From: an uncultured Treponema sp.
GTDB lineage: Bacteria > Spirochaetota > Spirochaetia > Treponematales > Treponemataceae
Reading direction: 5' to 3'
DNA: 64,000 nucleotides
Assembly: GCA_946186185.1 (NCBI GenBank)
Contig: CAMHMJ010000007.1
Span: forward strand, 38,266 to 102,265
The notes under the pieces are model-generated. The model did not search any database, was not told the DNA's origin, and was given only the letters and a program-made list of their open reading frames with translations. This document shows, piece after piece, positions 9,331 to 17,892 of this stretch. The position numbers and the translations under genes are program-made. Numbering within the stretch: the first letter of the stretch is position 1; the number at the start of each line of letters is the position of its first letter.

Positions 9331-11580
9331 ATGAATAATTATTTTACAGTTACAGCAAAAAAAGTATTTCTGGCTTGTCTGATTGTATTTTCTGCAGGCT
9401 GGTTTCTGACTGCCCAGGAAAAAGCTTCGGGAACGCTCTCTTCAACCGAAAATCCGACAGTGTCTGAAAATCAGGGCGTTTCCAGTTCCGTTTCCGGAAA
9501 TCAGGCTCTATCCGAAAAACAGTCCGTTTCTGAAACCAGAAAATCTCAGATTGCGCTGAAAAATAATTCAGTTCCTTTGACTGATGACATTTATCAGGTT
9601 CTTGACTACTATGAAATCAAAGGTCTTTTGTCTCCCCTTGGAACTGCAAAGCCATATACTTTAGGCCGCATTCTTGATGCCATCGATGAAATCTGTGAGA
9701 AAAAAAATCAGCTTACTGATACAGAATACGAATATTTTGAAGAATTCAAGAAAAATCATGTTCCTCAGTATGATCTTAAAAACTGGCTTGGTCACTGTGC
9801 AATTTCCAATAAATCAGAAAAATTACCTGTTACTTTCCTATATGATTTTTCTCTTGAAACGGCAGTTTCCGGCGGCGTTTACAATAACTCCGATTTTAAT
9901 ACCATGGGCTACGATATTATTCCGTCCTTCGATTTTTCCGGAGACATTACAAAGTATGTTTCCTACAACATGCACAACTTTTTTGACCTTTCAAAGATGC
10001 CTCTTTACGAGTGCACCGATACTGACGCTGTTGGCTACGAGAAAAATGCACCATATTTAATCGGATATTACTGGTATGAAGACGATGTATCGGACTTTTT
10101 GTACGGGGAGTACAAGACTTATAAGGATACTGAGGGAAAGACTCAGTATGAAACGGATGAAAATGGCAACAAAATCCCCATGTATGTCGACCTGGATGTA
10201 AAGGATGCTGAGGGAAATGTGGTTCGAAAGGCGGAAATTAAGCGCCGCACCATCCGGAAATACAAGAACAACAGCTATCTTCCTTACGCATACCATAAGC
10301 CATGGGCAGGACAGTTTTACTATCTTTCAAACCTTTCTGCCAGCGGACTTGAAGGCTGGGCTATGAAAACCGGTATTTCCGGCGGAACAGAAGCAGAGGT
10401 TCGTTCTTCACTTTTTGACAATAAGGTAAACCTTGGAATCGGCCGTGGCAGAAAGGAATGGGCCGGAATGGATAACGGTGCTTCCCTTGTACTGAACGCC
10501 AACGCCCAGCCTTTCTTTGAAGCGGACCAGACCTTAGAGCTTTTCCCGTTCCTGCATTTTTCTTCCATGGTGGGTATCCTGGAGTATCCGAACCAGAACT
10601 ATATTGTTGAAGGAGCCTACCCGGAAAAAGATCACACCGACGATGCCTGGGTTTTCCAGAATGCTTTCTCCATCAACATGCTTGACCTTGACTGGAAATA
10701 CGTTCACCTGGATTTAGGTTCTACTGTAGTATGGCCAAAGCGCTTTGACTTAGGCTATATGTTCCCGCTGGTTTTCTATGTTGAATATCAGAATCATATC
10801 GGTGACTATGACAACATGTCGCTTTTTGCCGATTTGAAGCTTAAATACCCGGGACTTGGAAGCGTCTGGGCATCCATGTACCTTGACGAGCTTAATGTAA
10901 TGAGCAACTGGCTCAAAAATACCCGTGTTATGTATGCAGCTCAGGTGGGTGCCAAAGCGGCTCTTCCATTCCTGAATTCAACAACGGTTTCCTTCCGTTA
11001 TACAAAGGTTGAACCTTTCTGTTATACCCATAATGCCGTAAACTACACCCCTTGGTATGACCACTATATTACGGAAGCTTATATGAATAACGGGGAGTCC
11101 CTTGGATATTACCTGGATCCGAATAGCGATGAATTTTTCCTGCGGCTTGATTCAATGTTTACAAAGGGAACAAAAGGCTTTTTCCAGTACCAGTTTATCC
11201 GTCACGGTGCTGATTACGGAAGCCAGCAGGTTCCGGGTTCTTCACTTTATTCAGAGCTTTCAACAAAAAACCGTGATGAACTTAAGAAATACTTCCTTCA
11301 CGATGGAGCCTATAACTGGATTCACATTGCAAACTGCGGCGTAACTTATTCATCTGTTACCAACAAATACAAACTTCCGTTTGAGCTTTCGGCAAATCTT
11401 GGTTTTATGTACAGCTATTACACAATGATTGACGATGAAAATTACGACAGAAGCATATACGGAAACAACGGAAACTGTGCAGATGCAGATTTTTCAACAA
11501 AATACCACTTTGTTGACACAGACGAATACCCGGTTCAGTGGGGCTTCGTACTGGGAGCAGGAGCAAAAATCCGGCTCTAA
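9331..11580 (+). CDS. Wzi-like outer-membrane beta-barrel protein, larger paralogue
   Basis: A 749-residue secreted protein that follows the previous barrel by 22 nt, with AGGGG 6 nt before its ATG. It has a signal peptide (to about residue 29, FLTAQE), a Ser/Glu/Asn-rich low-complexity stretch (30-72) and the same helical module as its neighbour (DDIYQVLDYYEIKGLLSPLG, LTDTEYEYFEEF). The barrel contains NLGIGRGRKEWAGMDNGASL, which matches the Wzi-type pattern of a GRG/W-G segment before the polymer-facing strands. The two genes look like a tandem duplication that has since diverged. A role in surface attachment or assembly of the locus glycan is inferred. A Lys/Asp/Glu-rich insert at about 250-310 is peculiar to this copy. 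Confidence 0.72.
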   Translation: MNNYFTVTAKKVFLACLIVFSAGWFLTAQEKASGTLSSTENPTVSENQGVSSSVSGNQALSEKQSVSETRKSQIALKNNSVPLTDDIYQVLDYYEIKGLLSPLGTAKPYTLGRILDAIDEICEKKNQLTDTEYEYFEEFKKNHVPQYDLKNWLGHCAISNKSEKLPVTFLYDFSLETAVSGGVYNNSDFNTMGYDIIPSFDFSGDITKYVSYNMHNFFDLSKMPLYECTDTDAVGYEKNAPYLIGYYWYEDDVSDFLYGEYKTYKDTEGKTQYETDENGNKIPMYVDLDVKDAEGNVVRKAEIKRRTIRKYKNNSYLPYAYHKPWAGQFYYLSNLSASGLEGWAMKTGISGGTEAEVRSSLFDNKVNLGIGRGRKEWAGMDNGASLVLNANAQPFFEADQTLELFPFLHFSSMVGILEYPNQNYIVEGAYPEKDHTDDAWVFQNAFSINMLDLDWKYVHLDLGSTVVWPKRFDLGYMFPLVFYVEYQNHIGDYDNMSLFADLKLKYPGLGSVWASMYLDELNVMSNWLKNTRVMYAAQVGAKAALPFLNSTTVSFRYTKVEPFCYTHNAVNYTPWYDHYITEAYMNNGESLGYYLDPNSDEFFLRLDSMFTKGTKGFFQYQFIRHGADYGSQQVPGSSLYSELSTKNRDELKKYFLHDGAYNWIHIANCGVTYSSVTNKYKLPFELSANLGFMYSYYTMIDDENYDRSIYGNNGNCADADFSTKYHFVDTDEYPVQWGFVLGAGAKIRL

Positions 11581-11627
11581 CTGAAAAGAGTCACACACTT
11601 CGAGTTAATACAAAGTTGGCGGGAGTT

Positions 11628-11668
11628 TAGCGGCAGGCAGGAAAAAAATCTTTTTTCGGCTGCCGCTA
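11628..11668. terminator. bidirectional hairpin between convergent genes
   Basis: TAGCGGCAG and CTGCCGCTA form a 9-bp perfect stem around an A/T-rich loop, placed in the 94-bp gap between the plus-strand barrel gene and the minus-strand glycosyltransferase. A run of T inside the loop and A/T flanks fit a two-way terminator, although no long T tract follows the stem directly. Confidence 0.55.
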
Positions 11669-11674
11669 TATGGC

Positions 11675-12733
11675 TTAAAACTCTTCCAGAAGCTTTTTAA
11701 GTTCCCGGGCGGCGTTATCGTAGGAATACTTTTTTAAGATAGCGTCCGCATCCTCAGTTTCTTCTTCTAAAAGTTCATTCAGGCTTACATCTGTGTTATT
11801 GCAGTCAATGTAATGTGCGGTTTTCCCGTACAGCTCTGGAAGAGAGGCAGCGTTACCTATGATGATTTTTGCTCCGCAAGAAAGGGCTTCAAGAGGCGGA
11901 ATGCCAAAGCCTTCGTAGTAGCTTGGAAAAACGAAGGCCCTGCAGTTTTTCATCAGGGCTTTTACCTGACCGTCGGAAACATATCCTAGAAGAACTACAT
12001 TTTTTAAGGTCTGCAGGGCGGCTATATCATCGGAAACCATTCCCGAAATCGCTTTCCCTGAAATTGCAAAAATATCTTCCGGATGTTTTGAAGCGTATTC
12101 AGAAATCCATTTTAAGTTTTTGCGTTTCTGAAGGCTTCCTAAAGTAAAAAAGAACTGGCCTTTTTTGAGTTCCGGATGCGCATCAAGAACCGAAGAATCT
12201 TCCTGAATATCGTTCAAGTGTTCCCAGCCGTTATAGATTACGTTGATTTTATCTTCACTTATTTTGTAATTTTCACAGATTTCCTTTCTGCTGAAAGCAC
12301 TTACGGTAATTATCTTTTTTGCGTGGCGGACACAGTGTCTGTACATTGTACACATATAAAGCCGAATCAAAGTGTCTTTCCGTGAAGTAAAATCTTCCGG
12401 ATGAGTTTTTGCATAGATATCGTGGATAAAAACTATTCCAGGCTTAAAAAGAGGTGTTGCATTGGAAAAATCAAGGGGGAAGGCCTTTTCTTTTTTTAAG
12501 AAACGAGAGAAGGTTCCGTGCTCCCATAATGGAAAGACCTTGCATTCTTTTTTTGAGCGAAGGATTTTTATATTCTGAAATTCACAGACATTTTTTGCAT
12601 TTGCCGGAACATAAATTGAAATTGAATCTTTATCAACAATTTTATCAAGGCGTTTACATACCTCGTATGCAAATCTTTCAATTCCAGTAAGGTTCCTGCA
12701 GAAAAAATCTCCGTTAATTACTATTTTTTTCAC
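11675..12733 (-). CDS. GT4 glycosyltransferase (GTG start)
   Basis: A 352-residue GT4-family glycosyltransferase. I place the start at a GTG (12733), preceded by AAGGA with 7 nt spacing; this gives the family-typical start VKKIVINGDFF. A TTG five codons further upstream has no better site. Donor-lobe motifs are FTLGSLQKRKNLKW and SYYEGFGIPPLEALSCGAKI. It overlaps the preceding TagF-like gene by 20 nt and ends the minus-strand operon that begins with the YidC-LtaS fusion at 16.7 kb or further upstream. It may glycosylate the polymer made by these genes; substrate unknown. Confidence 0.9.
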   Translation of the reverse strand: MKKIVINGDFFCRNLTGIERFAYEVCKRLDKIVDKDSISIYVPANAKNVCEFQNIKILRSKKECKVFPLWEHGTFSRFLKKEKAFPLDFSNATPLFKPGIVFIHDIYAKTHPEDFTSRKDTLIRLYMCTMYRHCVRHAKKIITVSAFSRKEICENYKISEDKINVIYNGWEHLNDIQEDSSVLDAHPELKKGQFFFTLGSLQKRKNLKWISEYASKHPEDIFAISGKAISGMVSDDIAALQTLKNVVLLGYVSDGQVKALMKNCRAFVFPSYYEGFGIPPLEALSCGAKIIIGNAASLPELYGKTAHYIDCNNTDVSLNELLEEETEDADAILKKYSYDNAARELKKLLEEF

Positions 12734-13961
12734 TTTCAAATCCTTCAACTGTTTTTACCATAAAGTCCACAGTTCGCTTTCCTGATTCACCGATGTATTC
12801 CCAGGCTTCTTCCCGGGCCTTGTGCCGAAGTGACTTTAATTCTTCGCTGTCGGCAGCGTTCTGGATTACATTTTTAATGTCAGAAAAGTCTTTTTCTTCA
12901 AGTTTTATGCCGATTTTTTTGAGGGTGGAAAACTGCCAGATTTCATGATCCAGATCCCAGGCGTCGTATGGCATTAAATCCATTTCTGCATTGGCATACA
13001 TAACCGGCTTGTCGCAGAGGAAGGTATAGTCCCAGATGATTCCTGAAAAATCGGTAATCATGATGTCTGCTTTCTTAAGGGAATAAATATTGTCCCGCTG
13101 GTAATCCCATTCAATGTTTGGATTGCTTTTGTATTTTTCTTCCAGTGCAGAAAGAACTTCCTGCTCGCTGATTTTTGACTGGGGATGAGGACGGATAATA
13201 ATTTTCCAGCCAGTTTCTGAAAGCGGGGTAAGTAATTTTTCGCCGTAGAGACTTAAGAGCCCTGATTTTCCCCAGGTTGGTGAAACCTGAACCGTAAATT
13301 TATGGTTTTCTTCAGCCGGCAGCGCCTCGATTTTTGATTTAAACACATCAAGGTACGGGCAGCCAACGGTAAAAAGCTCCTTTGCTGGAAGATTTCTCTG
13401 CTTTTCCAGGGCTCTGATGTCCGAGTACTGGTATTCTGCCGTACAGAGAATTGAATCGAAATAGTCAATTCCAAAGAGACGGTACATTGTAGGGTCACCC
13501 AGGGCATGGAAAATATGGGAATAGTGCTTTACGTTCCGGCTTCTTTTAAGCTGGTACACCTGAAGTCCCGGGGTTGTCATAAGAACAAAGCCTGCAGAAA
13601 GCATGTTGAGCTTTGCAAAGGCCTTGTTTCCTTCGCCGATAACTTCCGGATGAACAAACTGGTATTTTTCTTCAAAAACGGGATCCTGTTCTGTGGCAAC
13701 AAAGTATGTCACCTCCAGTTTTCTGTTTTCAAATTCGTCAAGAACCGGTTTAAAAAGATTCCAGTAGCGCTTATCTTCGCAGTAAATTACATATTTTTTG
13801 TAGGACTTTTCAAGCTTTGAAGCATCCTTGCCGCCGGAAAGAAAAAGCTTAATTTTAAGCCAGAGGGCCTTTGCAAGAAAGAAGAGGGTTGCACATGCTC
13901 CAATGAGAATTGAAAAAAGCATGCTTCCTGTTCCCGGGTCAATATATAATGGTAAAATCAT
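12714..13961 (-). CDS. CDP-glycerol glycerophosphotransferase family protein (TagB/TagF-like)
   Basis: A 415-residue member of the TagB/TagF family, which in Gram-positive bacteria transfers glycerol phosphate from CDP-glycerol in wall teichoic acid synthesis. It starts with a membrane hairpin bearing YIDPGTGSMLFSILIG (about 6-35) and a basic SGGK stretch. The catalytic part carries VQVSPTWGKSGLLSLYGEKL, IIIRPHPQSK and MITDFSGIIWDYTFLCDKP, the usual His and Asp motifs of the family. GAGG lies 5 nt before the ATG, and the gene follows the YidC-LtaS fusion by 20 nt. The second TagF-like protein at 27.7 kb has the same N-terminal anchor and the same neighbour. Whether the donor is CDP-glycerol or another CDP-alditol is open. 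Confidence 0.88.
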   Translation of the reverse strand: MILPLYIDPGTGSMLFSILIGACATLFFLAKALWLKIKLFLSGGKDASKLEKSYKKYVIYCEDKRYWNLFKPVLDEFENRKLEVTYFVATEQDPVFEEKYQFVHPEVIGEGNKAFAKLNMLSAGFVLMTTPGLQVYQLKRSRNVKHYSHIFHALGDPTMYRLFGIDYFDSILCTAEYQYSDIRALEKQRNLPAKELFTVGCPYLDVFKSKIEALPAEENHKFTVQVSPTWGKSGLLSLYGEKLLTPLSETGWKIIIRPHPQSKISEQEVLSALEEKYKSNPNIEWDYQRDNIYSLKKADIMITDFSGIIWDYTFLCDKPVMYANAEMDLMPYDAWDLDHEIWQFSTLKKIGIKLEEKDFSDIKNVIQNAADSEELKSLRHKAREEAWEYIGESGKRTVDFMVKTVEGFESEKNSN

Positions 13962-13981
13962 AAAATCCTCTTAAAAATAAT

Positions 13982-16675
13982 TTATTCAGTGACTTTTTCC
14001 CAGCTGGAGTCTTCAAAAATATTATCTTTGACCTTCCACCAGGAATCATCCTTTACAGTAAAAATCTTGTCGCTTTTTGAGTAATATGGCACGAATAAGT
14101 CGTCAATGGTAACTTCAAGACCGTCATTTTTATCAAGATACGGGATTTTGTTTCCTGTAAACGGATTTTTTGGCTCTTCAACAATACCTTTAAGTGCAAG
14201 GGTCGGAACATCGGCATTTGACATAAATGTATTGTCGATTTTAAGGGTGCCCCGTTCATTAAAATCCTTTACTACAAGAATCGGATTCAAATGGCATTTT
14301 GCATATCCGTCAATTTTTTCAGTTTTGAACATTTCTTTTGAAAGAGAATTATTTCCGTTTCCGTGATCGCTTACAAAAATAATTCTGGTGTTGTCGTATA
14401 CATCGTTTTCCTTGAGCCAGTCCAGCCATGAAGAAATTGCGTACCAGGTAACGGTATTTACGATATAAGCCTTGTTTTCATTCAGGAAAGGCTTGCCGGA
14501 AAGAGGAATATTGTACATTGAAACATCCTCATTTGAGTGAGGAGCTTCGTTTGCAAGCATTATAAAACTTGATTTTTCAGAATCCAGGGTGGTGAGGGTT
14601 GGTAAATAGTGAAGCTCGCTGTACCAGTCTGCAAAACTGTTGTAGCTTTCCTGAACTCCGTTTTCCCACCAGGTTCCTTTATAGTAAACTACCGGGCGAA
14701 GCATTGCAGGGGCTTCACGGAAAAGGCTTACCCAGAAAAGATTTCGGTTCAAGAAATGGCTTAAGGAAACATTAGATGAAGAATCCTTTAAAAGCTCCTT
14801 TTTCATGTCTCCGGCGTATCGTCCCATGAGTGACATCGGATGAATGCCTTCCATATTTTTTGCAAAGCTCATGTCGCTTACATAACTGTAGTTTCCCCAG
14901 GAAAGGTCAGCAATATAGGATTCAAATCCCGCTTCCTGAGTAAAAAGCTTTGGAAGAACTAAAAGGGCTTCGTTGTGCTTTTCCTTCAAAGTCTTTTCCG
15001 GAACTCTGTTGATTTCCCTTGGAGTGTATTCGTATCCGCCGTAAAGTCCCGGAGAGCCCATCAGGGTGTGTCCGTTAAAGGAAAGTGTGTTCGGATAGAA
15101 GGTAAAGCCTTCAAACTTTTCCTTAATATCCTGCTGGTCCTCCATAATCTGAAGAAAATTAACGCTTTCCATTCTGTCCAGCATCATGATAACTACGTTT
15201 TTACCGGTTTTGGAAAGGGAAAATTTCTTGCTGAAACCGGAATCAGAAGCCTGATTCTGGGACGCGATGTTGAATTCCCTGTACTGCTTTGAGATTGTAA
15301 AGGAATTTACAACGCTGAAGATGACCATTGTAAAGAAAAGAATTCCGTTTGCGTAAACGCCCCAGGTTCCTTTCTTAAATTTAAGAAGAAATGCAAGACC
15401 TGCAAAAATGGCGCAGATACAGAGAAGATTTAACAAGAGGTAGATTTTTGAAGGGGAAGCAAGACCATCAATGAACTTTAATGTTGCATCCATGGAGCCG
15501 TAATTGCCCTTGAAGATAAAGGCGTTGATTATGGCTGAAATAAAGCCTGCGGTAAACAAAAATGAAAGCAGGGTCTGTATTCTTTCCTTGAACAGGAAAT
15601 ATATACAGAAAGGCCAGAAAACAAAGAGACCGGCACTAACCCAGAAGCTGGATTTAAGGAAGGCTGTTGGCGTAGTATAGCTTTCAATGTTAGAAAACTC
15701 CTGAACTGATGAAAGAATCAGGTTTTCAGGAAGTACGAGTCCTGTAAGGAAGGCAAGTGCAAGGGAAGAAAGGGCAAAAAGTGAAAAACGAAGCTTTTTG
15801 TCGTCCCTGAGGGCAAATGCAACCTTGTCGATAAATGCCTGAACAAGTTTAATATAAACAGGAAGGGGAAGGAGAATAAGAAGGGCAAAGGCAGCAGGGA
15901 GTCTCTTTTTTAAGTCTGCTACGCCTGAATAAATAAATACAATATATACCGCCATAAAAATTACGGAAGCACACATGATTATGTACAGGGTTTTCAGCGG
16001 GTTTTTAAGCTTGTAGAAAATATTTTTAATCAGGCTGAAAACATTGTTCATGGTCCAGTAAAGTACAAGACCTGCCGGACTCTGATATAAAATTACAAGG
16101 AATAACAAGGCCATTCCGTAGATTGGTGCTTTTTCCTTGAAAGAAAATCCTTTTGTGTAGATTGCACTGGCGATTATGTTTATAAGGGTCATTGCAATCG
16201 GAAGAACATTTACAGGAAAGGAACCGATTGTAAATAGTGCATCCGGCCGGCTCATATCCCGGATAAAAAGAAAATGGGCACCGTTTAGTGCAGGAAGCTT
16301 TGAAAGACAGCTGTAGGCCGCCATAAAGAAAGGAACCTGAATTAAAAGTCCAAAGCTGGATCTTAAGGCCATAAGGGGGTGGTAATGATTCTGCTTATAA
16401 AAAGTAGAAAGAATCATGTACTGTTCGTCACCCTTGAAGGTCTTTTTAATGCGGTCAATGCCGCTCTTCATTCTTTTTTGTGTATCCCGTTCTATCTGCT
16501 GCCATTTTTCTGCAACAATGTAAAGGGGAAGGCAGAAAAGTGTTACGCAGAGAGATACTCCAAGAATTGAAATTCCCGTGTTTCCGAAAAGCTTGTCAAA
16601 AAGCTTGAAGGAAATTTCTATCAGCTGAACAAGAGGTGACAGAATTAAATTATAAAGAATCATTCCGATTGTCAT
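13982..16675 (-). CDS. YidC/Oxa1-like domain fused to LTA-synthase/sulfatase-type phosphotransferase, copy 1
   Basis: An 897-residue fusion. Residues 1-220 match the YidC core: ALRSSFGLLIQVPFFMAAY, FIRDMSRPDALF and PAGLVLYWTMNNVFSLIKN align with YidC TM3 to TM6. About 225-475 is further membrane segments. Residues about 490-870 are a sulfatase/LtaS-fold domain outside the membrane: VVIMMLDRM (metal Asp near 500), FNGHTLMGSPGLYGGYEYTP (candidate Thr nucleophile near 537), ANEAPH, and VSDHGNG (Asp-His near 770). By alignment the groove arginine that YidC insertases need is Thr45 here. AAGGA precedes the ATG. LtaS-type enzymes move a phospho-alcohol from a phospholipid; the actual substrate here is unknown. 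A TagF-like gene follows. Confidence 0.88.
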   Translation of the reverse strand: MTIGMILYNLILSPLVQLIEISFKLFDKLFGNTGISILGVSLCVTLFCLPLYIVAEKWQQIERDTQKRMKSGIDRIKKTFKGDEQYMILSTFYKQNHYHPLMALRSSFGLLIQVPFFMAAYSCLSKLPALNGAHFLFIRDMSRPDALFTIGSFPVNVLPIAMTLINIIASAIYTKGFSFKEKAPIYGMALLFLVILYQSPAGLVLYWTMNNVFSLIKNIFYKLKNPLKTLYIIMCASVIFMAVYIVFIYSGVADLKKRLPAAFALLILLPLPVYIKLVQAFIDKVAFALRDDKKLRFSLFALSSLALAFLTGLVLPENLILSSVQEFSNIESYTTPTAFLKSSFWVSAGLFVFWPFCIYFLFKERIQTLLSFLFTAGFISAIINAFIFKGNYGSMDATLKFIDGLASPSKIYLLLNLLCICAIFAGLAFLLKFKKGTWGVYANGILFFTMVIFSVVNSFTISKQYREFNIASQNQASDSGFSKKFSLSKTGKNVVIMMLDRMESVNFLQIMEDQQDIKEKFEGFTFYPNTLSFNGHTLMGSPGLYGGYEYTPREINRVPEKTLKEKHNEALLVLPKLFTQEAGFESYIADLSWGNYSYVSDMSFAKNMEGIHPMSLMGRYAGDMKKELLKDSSSNVSLSHFLNRNLFWVSLFREAPAMLRPVVYYKGTWWENGVQESYNSFADWYSELHYLPTLTTLDSEKSSFIMLANEAPHSNEDVSMYNIPLSGKPFLNENKAYIVNTVTWYAISSWLDWLKENDVYDNTRIIFVSDHGNGNNSLSKEMFKTEKIDGYAKCHLNPILVVKDFNERGTLKIDNTFMSNADVPTLALKGIVEEPKNPFTGNKIPYLDKNDGLEVTIDDLFVPYYSKSDKIFTVKDDSWWKVKDNIFEDSSWEKVTE

Positions 16676-16685
16676 TTTTTATTCC

Positions 16686-17876
16686 TTAGTCCCGTGAGTA
16701 TAAATCCCGGGTGTATACTTTGTCTTTTACATCGTTTAAGTCGTCTGAAAGGCGGTTTGCAAGAATTACATCGCTGATTTTCTTGAATTCGTTAAAATCT
16801 TTTACTACCTTTGAATTAAAGAAATCTTCGCCCTTGTAGGTCGGTTCGTATACAACGACTGTAATTCCCTTTGCCTTTATGCGTTTCATTACGCCCTGAA
16901 TAGAACTCTGGCGGAAATTATCGCTGTTAGCTTTCATGGTAAGGCGGTAAATTCCCACGATTTTCGGTTTTTTTGCAATTATCTGGTCTGCAATAAAATC
17001 CTTTCGGGTGGAATTTGAGTCAACGATGGCCTTTATAAGGTTCTGAGGAACGGAATTGTAGTTTGCAAGAAGCTGTTTTGTGTCCTTCGGAAGACAGTAG
17101 CCGCCGTAACCAAAGCTCGGGTTGTTATAAAAATTACCAATTCTAGGATCCAGACAGATTCCCTGAATGATCTGCTTTGTGCTTAAACCCCGGACTTCTG
17201 CGTATGTGTCAAGTTCGTTAAAGAAGGCAACACGGAGGGCAAGGTATGTGTTTGCAAAAAGCTTAATTGCTTCGGCTTCGGTGCAGTGTGGGAAAAGTAC
17301 TTCAATTTCTTCCGCCGGTTTCAGTGCTCCTTCCTTTAAAAGGGAAGCGAAAACTTCGGCTTTTTCCTTGAGGCTTTCATCGTCCTTCGGATAGCTTACT
17401 ACGATTCTAGAAGGGTAAAGATTGTCGTAAAGGGCGTGTCCTTCCCGCAAAAACTCAGGACTGAAAATCATGTTTTTATAGCCGGTTTCTTCCCTGAGTT
17501 TTTCTGTGTATCCTACAGGAACAGTGGATTTTATTACGACCGTTGCCTTTGAGCCGCTTTCCTTTACTGCCTTCATTACAGCGTCAATGCTTGAAGTATC
17601 AAAGTAATTTTTATCCGGGTCGTAGTTCGTTGGCGTGGAGATTACAATGAAGTCTGCATCTTTGTACGCATTTTTGCCGTCAGTAGTTGCAGTCAGGTTC
17701 AGGTCCTTTGTCTGAAGATATTCTTCAATCTCCTTATCGATAATTGGAGATTTTTTGCTGTTAATTAAGTCCACTTTCTCCGGAAGGATATCAACCGCCG
17801 TTACTTCGTTATGCTGCGAAAGTAAGATAGCGTTTGAAAGTCCTACATAACCTGTTCCTGCAACTGCAATTTTCAT
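16686..17876 (-). CDS. ugd: UDP-glucose 6-dehydrogenase
   Basis: A 396-residue NAD-dependent enzyme that oxidises UDP-glucose to UDP-glucuronate. It is close in length and sequence to E. coli Ugd. It opens with the Rossmann motif [15 protein letters not shown], and has [37 protein letters not shown], the hinge helix segment [18 protein letters not shown] and the catalytic-cysteine segment [24 protein letters not shown] lies 8 nt before the ATG. Together with the UDP-glucuronate 4-epimerase at 20.9 kb it would supply UDP-glucuronate and UDP-galacturonate to the glycosyltransferases of the locus. It lies between the fusion gene and the cytidylyltransferase-PLP gene on the same strand. Confidence 0.95.
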   Translation of the reverse strand: MKIAVAGTGYVGLSNAILLSQHNEVTAVDILPEKVDLINSKKSPIIDKEIEEYLQTKDLNLTATTDGKNAYKDADFIVISTPTNYDPDKNYFDTSSIDAVMKAVKESGSKATVVIKSTVPVGYTEKLREETGYKNMIFSPEFLREGHALYDNLYPSRIVVSYPKDDESLKEKAEVFASLLKEGALKPAEEIEVLFPHCTEAEAIKLFANTYLALRVAFFNELDTYAEVRGLSTKQIIQGICLDPRIGNFYNNPSFGYGGYCLPKDTKQLLANYNSVPQNLIKAIVDSNSTRKDFIADQIIAKKPKIVGIYRLTMKANSDNFRQSSIQGVMKRIKAKGITVVVYEPTYKGEDFFNSKVVKDFNEFKKISDVILANRLSDDLNDVKDKVYTRDLYSRD

Positions 17877-17892
17877 AAAATTATTCCTTTAA